Assembly: GCA_946222885.1 (NCBI GenBank)
Contig: CAMIAK010000006.1
Location: forward strand, 79,180 to 143,179
From: an uncultured Nesterenkonia sp.
GTDB taxonomy: Bacteria; Actinomycetota; Actinomycetes; Actinomycetales; Micrococcaceae
DNA length: 64,000 nt
Reading direction: 5' to 3'
The number at the start of each line of letters is the position of its first letter. Within the stretch, counting starts at the first letter, position 1. This document shows positions 26,923-37,923 of this stretch, piece after piece. Both the position numbers and the translations under genes were made by a program. A model generated the notes under the pieces. The model saw nothing but the letters and a program-made list of their open reading frames with translations, was not told the DNA's origin and did not search any database.

Positions 26923-28335
26923 ATGACTGTGACTGCCGATCTGGGCGCGCCCCGGGGCAGGCCGCGGATCCAGGACACGGCGGACCACATTGTGGCCAGT
27001 GTTCTGGCCACGGCGGGCCCCCGGGTCAGCACCGCGGAGTTCTCCACGCGCCGGGTGGCGGAGCTGACCGGGCTGAGCCAGTCCCTGGTGAGCCGGGCCT
27101 TCCGGCGCATCCGGGGCGGGGGCGAGTCCTCGCCAGCATCCGGGCCGGCCTCGGGAGCGTCGCTGGCCGGTGGACCGGCGCTGCGGCTGATGGAGATGGA
27201 GGTGGCCTTCCCCTCCCTTCGGCTGGTCTTCGCCGCTGTTCCTGCGACGGCGAGGGTGCCCGCCAGCCCGACGGCGTTCTCGCGACGTGCGGCCGCGCTG
27301 ATGGCGGCTCTCTGGGTCTCCGGGGCGGCCGAGTGGACAGCCCCGGGCGGCTCTGGGCCGGGTGAGGAGAGTCGCGGAGCTCCGTCCCTGAGTGTGCAGT
27401 GGACTCCGGGGGAGCGGCCCTGGGAGGAGTTTCTGGGCGAAGTCGCCGCTCTGTTGGACCGCTGTCTGCCTGCAGTCGATTCCATTCCGGGTGAGCTGCT
27501 GCGAGCCACGGCCGCCCGTGCCGGGCGCGGCCTGCACGGCGTCTCCTGGGCCCGCGGAGGGGAGTCTGAGAAAAGTTCTGAGGTTTCTGACTCAGATGCG
27601 GCATTGGCTGTCCCGGAGTACCCGGCTCCGGGGAGGGCTGCGTCGAACCCGTGGATGCCCCGGGTGGAGCTCTCGGTGACCGAGCAGATCGCGATCGCGC
27701 TGCGCAAGGAGATCATGAACTCCGGCTACCGTGCCGGCGACCGGATCTCCCCTGCGCCGCTGGCCGAGGCGCTGGGCCTGAGTCCCGGCACCGTCCGGCA
27801 GGCGATGCGCCGGCTCGCCGACGACGGCCTGCTGGCCGCGGCCGGGGGTGGCTTCCACGTCCCGGAGGTCACCGGCGCCGACGTCATCGACCTCTATGCC
27901 GCCCGGCTGCATGTGGGGATGGTGCTGCTGCGCGGGTGCGCCGCCCAGCCCCGGCACCGGCTGCTGCCGGCACGGCTGGCCCTGGGCGCGGTGGAGGCGG
28001 CTGCGGATCAGGGGACCCGCAGCGACGTCGGGCAGGCGGACCTGCAGTTCCAGCAGGAGCTGGCGGAGGCGGCCGGTCTGGCGCAGTCGGCGCGGAGCTT
28101 CCACGCTCTGACCCTGCGGGTGCGGATGTTCATCTCCGTGCTGCAGCTGGACTACAGCCCGGCGGTGGAGCGGATCGTCAGCGACGACCGGCGCATCCTG
28201 AGCGCGGTGCTCGCTGGGGACTCCGGGGAGGCCGTGCGCATCTGGCGCTCCAAGCTGGACAATGCGGTCCGGCACATGTCCGCGCTGGCGCCGGAGTCCT
28301 TCGACGCCGAACTCTGGTCCCGCCTGAGCCGCTGA
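26923..28335 (+). CDS. GntR/FCD regulator with an extra N-terminal HTH domain
   Basis: About 470 residues, twice the usual size. Residues 15-70 hold a helix-turn-helix (FSTRRVAELTGLSQSLVSRAFRRI). A Ser/Gly/Ala-rich region of roughly 170 residues follows, then a standard GntR winged helix (about 245-305, ISPAPLAEALGLSPGTVRQAMRRLADDG) and a C-terminal FCD-like helical domain. It is divergent from putA with 79 bases between starts and is therefore the likely putA regulator. The ATG at 26923 (AGGGG just upstream) is chosen; a GTG at 26896 is in frame. Confidence 0.78.
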   Translation: MTVTADLGAPRGRPRIQDTADHIVASVLATAGPRVSTAEFSTRRVAELTGLSQSLVSRAFRRIRGGGESSPASGPASGASLAGGPALRLMEMEVAFPSLRLVFAAVPATARVPASPTAFSRRAAALMAALWVSGAAEWTAPGGSGPGEESRGAPSLSVQWTPGERPWEEFLGEVAALLDRCLPAVDSIPGELLRATAARAGRGLHGVSWARGGESEKSSEVSDSDAALAVPEYPAPGRAASNPWMPRVELSVTEQIAIALRKEIMNSGYRAGDRISPAPLAEALGLSPGTVRQAMRRLADDGLLAAAGGGFHVPEVTGADVIDLYAARLHVGMVLLRGCAAQPRHRLLPARLALGAVEAAADQGTRSDVGQADLQFQQELAEAAGLAQSARSFHALTLRVRMFISVLQLDYSPAVERIVSDDRRILSAVLAGDSGEAVRIWRSKLDNAVRHMSALAPESFDAELWSRLSR

Positions 28336-28372
28336 GTCGCCGGGCGCCCCACCGCTGACTGCCGAGCCGCGC

Positions 28373-28436
28373 GTGCATGGGCTTTCTGCGCATGCACCCC
28401 CTGTCTTGGGTGGGCATCCGCAGAAAGCCCATGCAC
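28373..28436. repeat. 64-bp palindrome, family B copy 1
   Basis: GTGCATGGGCTTTCTGCG pairs perfectly with its complement at the right end, and the arms extend further with mismatches (ATGC..CCC). The second copy (52372-52435) has GGGG/CCCC where this has GGGC/GCCC, a compensating change. It lies between two co-directional genes. Confidence 0.85.
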
Positions 28437-28503
28437 AGCGGATCCGTCCGTCCCGCGCACCTCAGCGTCTCGGCCGCAGCAGGAGCACGCCTAGACTGAG
28501 GGG

Positions 28504-29265
28504 ATGCCCCAGGGACTTCCGCGTCTTGCGCTTCCGCACCGGCTCTACCGCCGGGTGGAGGAGACTGCGCAGCGCTGGGGGATCGACCCGGCCGACGTCG
28601 TCGAGCTTCAGCTGGCGGCGGGCCTGCCCCCGGGTGAGCGCGGCGCGGGCAGCCCAAGCACAGAAGGTCGATGCTCAGAGGGGGAGGCCGTCGTCGCGAC
28701 CCGGCTCTGCTCCCGCTTCGAGGCAGGCGAGGCCTTGGAGCTCACACCCCTCGCGGCGCGGCTCGCCACGCATAAGGTCGGCCTGCTGCGGATGGGGCCC
28801 ATCGTCAGTGAGGGCGTCAACCGGCTGAAGCAGCCGGATGCGCAGGACGTCCCACGGGAGGACCTGCCCCTGGAGCACCCCGCTTCCGGGTATCCGCGCC
28901 GGTGGATCGGCATGGCTGTGGACGACTCTCCCTTGGAGGTCTGGCAGGCCGCCCGCGGCTATTGGCGGGCCAAGAAGGACCTCCGCTATCTGGTGCCCAC
29001 GCGTTTCGGCTACGCCCCCTACGTCTTCAAGGTGGAGCGATGGGCCCAGTACAACGCCACCAAGCTCTACGCGGCCGGCGGATGGCTCGTCTACCCGGAG
29101 GCGGGGTCCCGACGCCGGCTGCTGGAGCCGGAGGAGGGCAGCCATCTCCCCACGCTGGGGGAGCCGGAGCTCGCCGACGACGCGGACCTTGAGGTGGCGG
29201 GGGCGCTCGCCGGCCGGCTGCTGCGCCTGGGGAACCGGGGGACCAACCCGGTGATCCGCCTCTGA
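28504..29265 (+). CDS. Unrecognised protein, possibly linked to the GIY-YIG gene
   Basis: 253 residues, no signal peptide or membrane helix. The N-terminal 120 residues are rich in Leu, Arg and Ala and may include a small HTH-like segment. Residues about 140-205 (WIGMAVDDSPLEVWQAARGY, then WRAKK, AYAPYVF-like strand and LYAAGGWLVYP) resemble in pattern the C-terminal domain of the downstream GIY-YIG protein (ARxYW..K, hydrophobic strands, G-W-Y). TAGACT lies seven bases before the ATG, so it is probably leaderless; GAGGGG is also adjacent. I do not recognise the family. Confidence 0.55.
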   Translation: MPQGLPRLALPHRLYRRVEETAQRWGIDPADVVELQLAAGLPPGERGAGSPSTEGRCSEGEAVVATRLCSRFEAGEALELTPLAARLATHKVGLLRMGPIVSEGVNRLKQPDAQDVPREDLPLEHPASGYPRRWIGMAVDDSPLEVWQAARGYWRAKKDLRYLVPTRFGYAPYVFKVERWAQYNATKLYAAGGWLVYPEAGSRRRLLEPEEGSHLPTLGEPELADDADLEVAGALAGRLLRLGNRGTNPVIRL

Positions 29266-29282
29266 CCCCCCCCGGGGGGGGG
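29266..29282. repeat. C8G9 homopolymer palindrome
   Basis: Eight C followed by nine G begins one base after the stop codon of the preceding gene. It is prone to slippage and to assembly error. The remaining 150 bases to the next start show only an AT-richer stretch around 29310-29340. Confidence 0.8.
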
Positions 29283-29438
29283 AGCTATCGGTGGCAACGA
29301 CTTCTCACTGAATAGCGCGATAAAGCGAGTTTTTTGCGCTGGTATGCCGCGAAACGGTGGATACGTCTCCTTGACGCTCCTTCCCACCCCTGGATACGGT
29401 GACCGCGGGATGAACGGCACCGGCAGCAGGAGGCGGGT

Positions 29439-30428
29439 ATGAGCTATTACATCTACGGACTCGTGGATCCTCAGGAGGAGACGGCCTCGGCGGAACTCAG
29501 CGGGCTCTCCACGGCGGCCAGACGGCTGGCCAGCATCTTCTACGTGGGGAAGGGCACGGGGCAGCGCAGCTCGGCGCATCTGGCAGAGGCCCGGGAGGCC
29601 CTCCAGCGGGAGCAGGAATCCTCCTCGGACGCGGGCTACTCCTCCAAGATCCAGCGGATCATCGACCTGATCAATGCGGGCCAGGTCCCGGAGGAGGTCA
29701 AGCTCGCCGCCGGCTTCGCGGAGGAGAAGGACGCCTACCGTGCCGAGGCCATGGCCATTGAGACCGTCAGTGCGGTCCGGGAGGCTGCGGGCCGCCCGCC
29801 GCTGACCAACGCGGTCAAGGGACATGGCATCGCAGTGGAGGACCTCCACGGCAGCTACTTCCGCCGGATGGACACCGAAGAGGTGCTCCTGGACCGCGAG
29901 CTGCCCTGCGAACCCTTCATCCTGGTCAAGGGCACTTCGGAGGACATGCCCGACGACTGGGAGCACCGTCCCGTCGCCCGCGGCCGGGAGGAGGCGCTCG
30001 CCGACTTCCCGGAGGACGTGTGGGACCAGATCTCCGTGATGGAGGAGGTCGCCGAACTCCCGGTGCGGCGCGGATGGGACGTCCACCAGCCCTGGGAGGA
30101 GTCCGAGGCCCGCGCTCGGGCCCGGCGATACTGGCCGATCAACAAAGAGCGGATCGCACGCTGGATTCGGGATCACGACGCCGCGCCGCGGCACCTGCTG
30201 CTGGCGATCGAAGACAGCGAGGGGACAGTGGTGCGCTACGCGTGGGAGGTCGACCCCGCCGGACAGTGGGAGCGCTACGGCGGAGACAGGTGGGGCATCC
30301 CGCTGAGGCAGGAGACGCAGGAGCACCCGCTGCTGAACACTGTGCTCAGAGAGCACCGCGCCGGCAGGGAGGAGCCTGTGCAGGTGCTGCAGAACTACAG
30401 CGGAGGGATCAGGGTCTTCGATGTCTGA
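29439..30428 (+). CDS. GIY-YIG domain protein
   Basis: 329 residues. Residues 1-135 form a GIY-YIG-type nuclease fold: YYIYGLVDP at the start, IFYVGKGTGQR about 30 residues later, a conserved E in EAMAIETV and the LTNAVKGHG end. This resembles the LEM-3/COG3680 subgroup rather than UvrC. The C-terminal 100 residues (ARARRYWPINKERI to WGIPLR) form a separate domain with a possible relative in the preceding gene. Catalytic activity on DNA is inferred only from the fold. AGGAGG precedes the ATG. It overlaps the next gene. Confidence 0.75.
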   Translation: MSYYIYGLVDPQEETASAELSGLSTAARRLASIFYVGKGTGQRSSAHLAEAREALQREQESSSDAGYSSKIQRIIDLINAGQVPEEVKLAAGFAEEKDAYRAEAMAIETVSAVREAAGRPPLTNAVKGHGIAVEDLHGSYFRRMDTEEVLLDRELPCEPFILVKGTSEDMPDDWEHRPVARGREEALADFPEDVWDQISVMEEVAELPVRRGWDVHQPWEESEARARARRYWPINKERIARWIRDHDAAPRHLLLAIEDSEGTVVRYAWEVDPAGQWERYGGDRWGIPLRQETQEHPLLNTVLREHRAGREEPVQVLQNYSGGIRVFDV

Positions 30429-30738
30429 GTTTGAGATCGACCCCAGCACCGGCCGGCCCAGGACCGGCGCGGCCTCCCCTGGATCAGGGCGCTCGCAGCA
30501 GCCGCGCGGAGCATCTCCTGTCATCCCGTTCTGGAGCTGGTTGGCGTGGCTCATCGGCGGAGCCGGGCTGGTCATCCTCTTCACCAGCTTCGGCGACGAT
30601 GTCGGCGAGCTCGAGGCGATCCAACGCATGGTCGCGGCCTTCCTCCTGATCCAGCTCTCCGGGATCTGGGTGGTCGCCCACTACGTCCAGCGCATCGCCT
30701 GGGAGGCGCGCCGCGCCCGTGCCAGGGAGGAAGGGTGA
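30421..30738 (+). CDS. Small two-helix membrane protein
   Basis: 105 residues. A Pro/Gly/Ser-rich cytoplasmic tail precedes two hydrophobic helices (about 36-57 and 70-90) and a basic C-terminus (EARRARAREEG). The ATG overlaps the last eight bases of the GIY-YIG gene. It overlaps the following lipoprotein start as GTGA, so the three genes are translationally linked. No function recognised. Confidence 0.7.
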   Translation: MSEFEIDPSTGRPRTGAASPGSGRSQQPRGASPVIPFWSWLAWLIGGAGLVILFTSFGDDVGELEAIQRMVAAFLLIQLSGIWVVAHYVQRIAWEARRARAREEG

Positions 30739-31940
30739 ACATCATGAGGAGCGATCCCCGCGCCCGTCTCCGGGTGCTCTCCGCGGCCATGGTCGGTGGT
30801 CTGCTGCTGACCGCCTGCGCCGGTGGGGCGGATGAGCCGGAGGCGGAGCCCCAGGAGGGTGACTCCGGCCCGGAGGCCGACGGGCAGACCGCGGAGCAGG
30901 AGGAGCCGCAGGAGGGGGCCGAGCAGGACCAGCTGTTCGATGAGGACGCCGTGCTGGTCCTGCAGCAGCAGCTTGCCGAGGGTTCGCCCATCGGCCCATG
31001 GGCCACAGTGGTGGACTCGGAGACCGGAGAGGTCTTCGCCCGCACTCCGGTGCCGCTTCGGGAGACGCCTGCCCTGAGCCATATCTCCCCTGACTTCAGC
31101 TGGTTCATCGACGCCGAGGCCTCCAATCCGCGCACGCTGGCGGTGGCCCACCTTCAGCTTGAGGAGGATCCGGCCGGAGAGGTCGAGCCCGGGGAGACCG
31201 TGGGCGACTGGGAGACCACGGAGATCGACCTGGAGGAGATCGTCGGGGACCGCAGCGCAGGGATGCGCGGGATCGACGGCGACGCCGAGTTCCCGGTGGC
31301 CGCGGCCTCCCCCGAGGAGCCGGGCATCGTCTATGTGAAGATGCGCTCCGGCAGGGAGGCCGGCGGCGGGGGCGACGGCGCCGAGGACGATGCCGGCGCA
31401 GAGGACGATGCCGGCGGGGAGGATGATGCCGCCGCCGAGGATGAAGCGGCTGTGGAGCCTCCTGAGGAGGATGCCGGTGCGGAGCCCCTCGGCGCCGCCA
31501 CGGGCGCGGACCAGGAGGACCAGGAGACCTTCTATCTGCTGCGCATCGACGTCGTCGCCGGAGAGGGTGAGGTCATCGAGGAGCAGACCGCCACGGGCGG
31601 GGAGACCGTCCTGGAGGACTGGGACGAGGGCGAGGAAGGCGCCCAGCGTGTCTGCTCCTCCTACTACGCGCTGGCGCATGAGGACGGCGGCGCGGCGCTG
31701 CTGCCCTGCGGGGAGAGCGGCCGGCCGTTCGGCAATCCTATGGTCTACGGCTTCGCAGAGGAGGACGAGCAGCGGCTGCGGGCCACCGGCAGCGGCACCC
31801 ACTATGAGTACGACGTCCTGGACGACGGCGGAGACGTGCGCTTCTACCGCATCCGTGATGATGAGGAGCAGCGGGTGGAGGTCCCGCTGATATCCGATGA
31901 GATCGACCTGATCCTGCCGTTCACCGGCTATCCGGACTGA
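30735..31940 (+). CDS. Acidic secreted lipoprotein
   Basis: 401 residues. The signal peptide ends in the lipobox LLTACAGG (about residue 29), predicting a lipid-anchored protein. Acidic low-complexity tracts lie at about 30-70 and 210-260, the latter built of repeated EDDAG(A/G) units. Globular parts between them contain WATVVDSETGEVFART and DFSWFIDAEA. The GTG at 30735 overlaps the previous stop and follows GGGAGGAAGG; the ATG at 30744 is the alternative. Function unknown. Confidence 0.75.
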   Translation: MNIMRSDPRARLRVLSAAMVGGLLLTACAGGADEPEAEPQEGDSGPEADGQTAEQEEPQEGAEQDQLFDEDAVLVLQQQLAEGSPIGPWATVVDSETGEVFARTPVPLRETPALSHISPDFSWFIDAEASNPRTLAVAHLQLEEDPAGEVEPGETVGDWETTEIDLEEIVGDRSAGMRGIDGDAEFPVAAASPEEPGIVYVKMRSGREAGGGGDGAEDDAGAEDDAGGEDDAAAEDEAAVEPPEEDAGAEPLGAATGADQEDQETFYLLRIDVVAGEGEVIEEQTATGGETVLEDWDEGEEGAQRVCSSYYALAHEDGGAALLPCGESGRPFGNPMVYGFAEEDEQRLRATGSGTHYEYDVLDDGGDVRFYRIRDDEEQRVEVPLISDEIDLILPFTGYPD

Positions 31941-32031
31941 TCCCGACTTTTCCCCGTGGCGAACAGGGGAGCCGCCGGCGTCGTTCCGCCGTAGCCTGGA
32001 GACAAGTCAACGCTAGGAGTGTCGATTGGCC

Positions 32032-34551
<2,520 letters not shown>

Positions 34552-34571
34552 CTCCCTCTCTGCGAACGCGC

Positions 34572-34612
34572 GACGGCGCCCGCTCACCTTGTCTGGTGGG
34601 TCGGGCGCCGTC
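34572..34612 (+). terminator. Terminator after clpC
   Basis: GACGGCGCCCG pairs perfectly with CGGGCGCCGTC (11 bp), and CTCACC/GGTGGG extends the stem inward to a short TTGTCT loop. It begins 20 bases after the clpC stop and lies before the convergent arsC gene. Confidence 0.85.
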
Positions 34613-34630
34613 GTCGTCTCCGGGGTCTGC

Positions 34631-35146
34631 TCAGCTCAGCAGGCGGTCCTTCAGCGCGCGGACGCGGGCGTGGATGTCCTCGCGGATCAGCTCCATACGC
34701 TCACGGCCCTCGATGCCGCGCTCACTGGGCTCGTCGGTCTCCCAGCGTTCCACGGCCACGCCGTCGGGCGCCTCCACCCGGGCCTCGGCGCCGAGCACGA
34801 TGACGAGCCCGGCCTCCCGCATGGCCTCCGGGGTCAGCGGGGTCGGCGTCTCGGAGCTGATGTCCGCGCCCACCTCCCGCAGCACCTCCGCGGAGAGGCT
34901 GTTGACGCTGCTGCCCGGATCGGTGCCGGCGGAGCTGACCAGGATGCTGCCCTCGACGCCGGCCTCGGCGAGCTCGCGGCGCATCAGCCCGGCGGCCATC
35001 TGGGACTTGCCCCCGTTGCGCACGCACACGAACAGCACCCCGGGGACGTCGGTGCGTTCGGCAGTGCCGTCGAGGGCGGTCTCCGCCGTCGGGACGACCT
35101 CCTCCTCGGCGGCGCGCACAGGCTGGTCGAATGGGCGCTCAGTCAT
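34631..35146 (-). CDS. arsC: Arsenate reductase, LMW-phosphatase type
   Basis: 171 residues. The P-loop is CVRNGGKSQMA, as in mycothiol-dependent reductases of the Corynebacterium ArsC1' kind, with Lys where phosphatases have Arg. LVSSAGTDPGSSVN and the absence of later cysteines mean the reaction must use an external thiol, presumably mycothiol and mycoredoxin. An N-terminal extension of about 35 residues is acidic. AGGAGA precedes the ATG. It is 56 bases after acr3 and completes an arsenic-resistance operon. Confidence 0.9.
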   Translation of the reverse strand: MTERPFDQPVRAAEEEVVPTAETALDGTAERTDVPGVLFVCVRNGGKSQMAAGLMRRELAEAGVEGSILVSSAGTDPGSSVNSLSAEVLREVGADISSETPTPLTPEAMREAGLVIVLGAEARVEAPDGVAVERWETDEPSERGIEGRERMELIREDIHARVRALKDRLLS

Positions 35147-35202
35147 CGGATCTCCTCATCATCTCTGCTTCTGATCTGCGATCGGGCAGGTCTGCGGCCA
35201 CT

Positions 35203-36351
35203 CTAGCGGTGCTGCCGATCCGTGCTGAAGAACCTCCGGGCCCACAGGGCGACATACACCAGGCCCACCAGCACCGGGACTTCGATCAGCGGGCCGACGA
35301 CGCCGGCCAGGGCCTGTCCGCTGGCTGCCCCGAAGGTTGCGATGGAGACGGCGATCGCCAGTTCGAAGTTGTTGCCGGCCGCGGTGAACGCCAAGGTGGT
35401 GGACCGTTCGTAGCTCATCCGCAGCAGTCCTCCGATCAGCAGGGAGGCGCAGAAGGTCACCACGAAGTACACCAGCAGCGGGGCGGCGATCCGGGCGACG
35501 TCCAACGGCCGGCTCAGCACCTGCTCTCCCTGCAGGGCGAAGAGGACCACGATGGTGAAGAGCAGTCCGTAGAGCGCCCACGGCCCGAGCTTCGGCAGCA
35601 CCCGCCGCTCGTAGTCGGCGCGGCCGAGGCGGCGTTCGCCCAGGGCGCGGGTCAGGAAGCCGGCGGTCAGCGGGATTCCCAGGAAGACCAGCACGGAGAT
35701 GGTGATCGCCCCGATGGAGAACTCCGCCGACGTCGTCGGCAGGCCGAGCCAGCCGGGGAGCACCTGCAGATAGAACCAGCCCAGCACCGCGAACAGGAAC
35801 ACCTGGAAGACCGAGTTGATCGCCACGAGGACGGCGGCGGCCTCGCGGTCTCCGCAGGCCAGGTCGTTCCAGATCAGCACCATGGCGATGCAGCGGGCCA
35901 GGCCCACGATGATCAGGCCGGTGCGATATTCGGGGAGGTCGGGCAGGAAGATCCAGGCCAGCGCGAACATGAAGGCCGGGGCCAGCAGCCAGTTGATGGC
36001 CAGGGAGGTGATGATCAGGCGCCGGTCGCCCAGCACGCGGCCGGTCTCCGAGTAGCGGACCTTGGCGAGCACCGGGTACATCATCACCAGCAGGCCGAGT
36101 GCGATGGGTACCGAGACGCCGGCGACCTCCACGGCTTCCAGCGCATGTCCGAAGCCGGGAGCGACGGCGCCCAGGGCCAGCCCCAGCGCCATGGCGGCGA
36201 GGATCCAGAGGGGCAGGAAGCGGTCCAGAGTGCTCAGCCTGTGCAGAACAGGTGCCTCAGCGGCTGAGGCAGACGGCGGAGCGGGAGCAGCAGGGGAGCG
36301 GGCAGGCTGGGTGCGGGTCACGGATTCCTCATCAGCAGGGGGCATCGACAT
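35203..36351 (-). CDS. acr3: Arsenite efflux transporter, ACR3 family
   Basis: 382 residues, ten helices. RLSTLDRFLPLWILAAMALG at the start and the ARCIAMVLIWNDLACGD segment with the essential Cys are ACR3 marks; AGNNFELAIAV is the later conserved helix. It exports As(III), usually driven by proton exchange. The ATG at 36351 lies within the operator and would give a leader of only about eight bases; ATG 36345 is equally possible. It is divergent from arsR. Confidence 0.95.
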   Translation of the reverse strand: MSMPPADEESVTRTQPARSPAAPAPPSASAAEAPVLHRLSTLDRFLPLWILAAMALGLALGAVAPGFGHALEAVEVAGVSVPIALGLLVMMYPVLAKVRYSETGRVLGDRRLIITSLAINWLLAPAFMFALAWIFLPDLPEYRTGLIIVGLARCIAMVLIWNDLACGDREAAAVLVAINSVFQVFLFAVLGWFYLQVLPGWLGLPTTSAEFSIGAITISVLVFLGIPLTAGFLTRALGERRLGRADYERRVLPKLGPWALYGLLFTIVVLFALQGEQVLSRPLDVARIAAPLLVYFVVTFCASLLIGGLLRMSYERSTTLAFTAAGNNFELAIAVSIATFGAASGQALAGVVGPLIEVPVLVGLVYVALWARRFFSTDRQHR

Positions 36352-36395
36352 TCATCGATATTGGAAGTATGGTTCTGGTCATCGATGAATGTCAA
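36345..36395. promoter_or_regulatory. Divergent ars promoters with paired operators
   Basis: A perfect 13-base inverted pair, GACATTCATCGAT (36347-36359) and ATCGATGAATGTC (36381-36393), sits between acr3 and arsR. Toward arsR: TCGACA (36345-36350), 17 bases, TATGGT (36368-36373). Toward acr3 on the minus strand: TTGACA (36395-36390), 18 bases, CATACT (36371-36366). Each spacer contains one TCATCGAT element, so one ArsR dimer per element could shut both promoters. Confidence 0.7.
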
Positions 36396-36410
36396 TCTCC
36401 TGGAGGACTC

Positions 36411-36833
36411 ATGACTGCCGAGACATCCTGCTGTCCCGCCGACGCTGCCGAGCCCCATCTGAAGGCCGAAGCGGCCGCCGAGCTCTCCGCGCGCTTCAAG
36501 GCACTGGGTGACCCCAACCGGCTGACGCTGCTCTCGCTGATCGCCGCCTCCGAAGGCGGAGAGGCCTGCGTCTGTGACCTCACCGAGCCGGTAGGCCTGG
36601 GCCAGCCCACGGTCTCCCATCACCTGAAGATCTTGGTCGACGCCGGCTTCCTCACCCGGGAGCGCCGTGGGAGTTGGACGTACTACTCCACCGTCCCCGG
36701 GACGCTTCGGACGCTCTGCGAGGACCTCTGCTCGGACACCGCCCTGCGCGGCATGCTCGAAGGTGCTGAGCCGGAGGCTCTTGGGCGGGAGGGCTCAAGG
36801 TCAGAGGGTATCGGGTCGGCATCCTGCTGCTGA
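36411..36833 (+). CDS. arsR: ArsR-family arsenic repressor
   Basis: 140 residues. The winged helix covers about 20-100 (ARFKALGDPNRLTLLSLI, CVCDLTEPVGLGQPTVSHHLKILVDAGFL). Cysteine pairs are found at CC (residues 7-8), CVC in the ELCVCEL-like alpha-3 position and CC at the extreme C-terminus; any could bind As(III). TGGAGGA lies just upstream of the ATG. It is divergent from acr3-arsC across paired operators. Confidence 0.94.
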   Translation: MTAETSCCPADAAEPHLKAEAAAELSARFKALGDPNRLTLLSLIAASEGGEACVCDLTEPVGLGQPTVSHHLKILVDAGFLTRERRGSWTYYSTVPGTLRTLCEDLCSDTALRGMLEGAEPEALGREGSRSEGIGSASCC

Positions 36834-36875
36834 CCGTTCCGGCCGCACCGCTGCCCGCGGCGTCGGCAAGCTGCC

Positions 36876-36945
36876 GATTCGAGCGGGGTTTCCGCCCTTA
36901 TCGGGCTGAAAATCGCCCCATAAGGGCGGAAACCCCGCTCGAATC
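36876..36945. repeat. 70-bp palindrome, family A copy 2
   Basis: A perfect 26-base arm (starting GATTCGAGCGGGGTTTCC, ending CCCTTAT) and its complement enclose a centre containing GGGCTGAAAATCGCCC-like bases. Same length, ends and centre as 5328-5397. It lies between two co-directional genes, 43 bases after arsR. Confidence 0.9.
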
Positions 36946-36981
36946 CTGAGGGAGCGGCTGCGGAGAAATAGACTGGTGGGG

Positions 36982-37923
36982 ATGTCCGCATTCTCCTCCC
37001 TCGCGCCACACCCTCCTCAAGTCCGTTCCCGGGTGATCGGCTGGTTCGAGGAGCAGGCCCGCGATCTGCCCTGGCGCCGCCCCGAATGCACACCTTGGGG
37101 AGTGATGGTCAGTGAGGTGATGCTCCAGCAGACCCCGGTGGCCCGGGTGCTGCCCCGCTGGGAGGAGTGGATGCGCCGCTGGCCCACCCCGGCTGCGACG
37201 GCGGCGGCCCCGGCCTCCGAGATCCTGACCGTCTGGGACCGGTTGGGCTACCCCCGTCGGGCGCTGCGGCTGCAGGCCGCTGCTCAGGCGATGGTTGACC
37301 GGCACGGGGGAGAGGTGCCCGGTGCTGCGGAGGAGCTGCGCGCCCTGCCCGGTGTGGGGGAGTACACCGCGGCCGCCGTCGCCTGCTTCGCCTTCGAACA
37401 GCCGGAGGTGGTGGTGGACACCAATATCCGGCGGGTCCACGCCCGGGTCTTCAGCGGGCATGCCCTGCCGGGGAAGACCTACACCGCCGCTCAGCGCAGG
37501 CTCGCGCATGAGGTCTTTCCCTGCGACGCCGAGGGTCATGGGTCCCGGGGCGGCAGACTCGAAGCCTGCGCATGGAATGCCTCTGCCATGGAGCTGGGAG
37601 CGCTGGTCTGCACGGCGAAGTCGCCGCAGTGTGCGATCTGCCCCGTGATGGACCTCTGCGCCTGGGTTGCGGAGGGCTCCCCGCCGCCCACGCAGGAGCA
37701 GCAGACCAAGGGACAGGCCTGGGCCGGCACCGACCGGCAGGTCCGCGGCGTCATCATGGCGGTGCTGCGGAAGAACGAGTCGGTTCCACGTGGAGCCCTG
37801 CTCGAGGAGATCCCGCTGCCCGATGCCTCGCCCCAGCAGCGGCTGCGCTGCCTGGAGTCCCTGCTCCGCGACGGCCTCGCAGAGGAGCGCGACGGTCTCA
37901 TCGCCCTCCCCGGCGTACTCTGA
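36982..37923 (+). CDS. mutY: A/G-specific adenine glycosylase
   Basis: 313 residues. Helix-hairpin-helix motif LPGVGEYTAAAV with catalytic Asp in VVDTNIRR, catalytic Glu in SEVMLQQTPV, and a four-cysteine iron-sulfur loop (C-X6-C-X2-C-X5-C in CTAKSPQCAICPVMDLC). The C-terminal MutT-like domain of longer MutY proteins is reduced to a short helical region. It removes adenine opposite 8-oxoguanine. The ATG at 36982 is seven bases after TAGACT and probably leaderless. Confidence 0.95.
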   Translation: MSAFSSLAPHPPQVRSRVIGWFEEQARDLPWRRPECTPWGVMVSEVMLQQTPVARVLPRWEEWMRRWPTPAATAAAPASEILTVWDRLGYPRRALRLQAAAQAMVDRHGGEVPGAAEELRALPGVGEYTAAAVACFAFEQPEVVVDTNIRRVHARVFSGHALPGKTYTAAQRRLAHEVFPCDAEGHGSRGGRLEACAWNASAMELGALVCTAKSPQCAICPVMDLCAWVAEGSPPPTQEQQTKGQAWAGTDRQVRGVIMAVLRKNESVPRGALLEEIPLPDASPQQRLRCLESLLRDGLAEERDGLIALPGVL

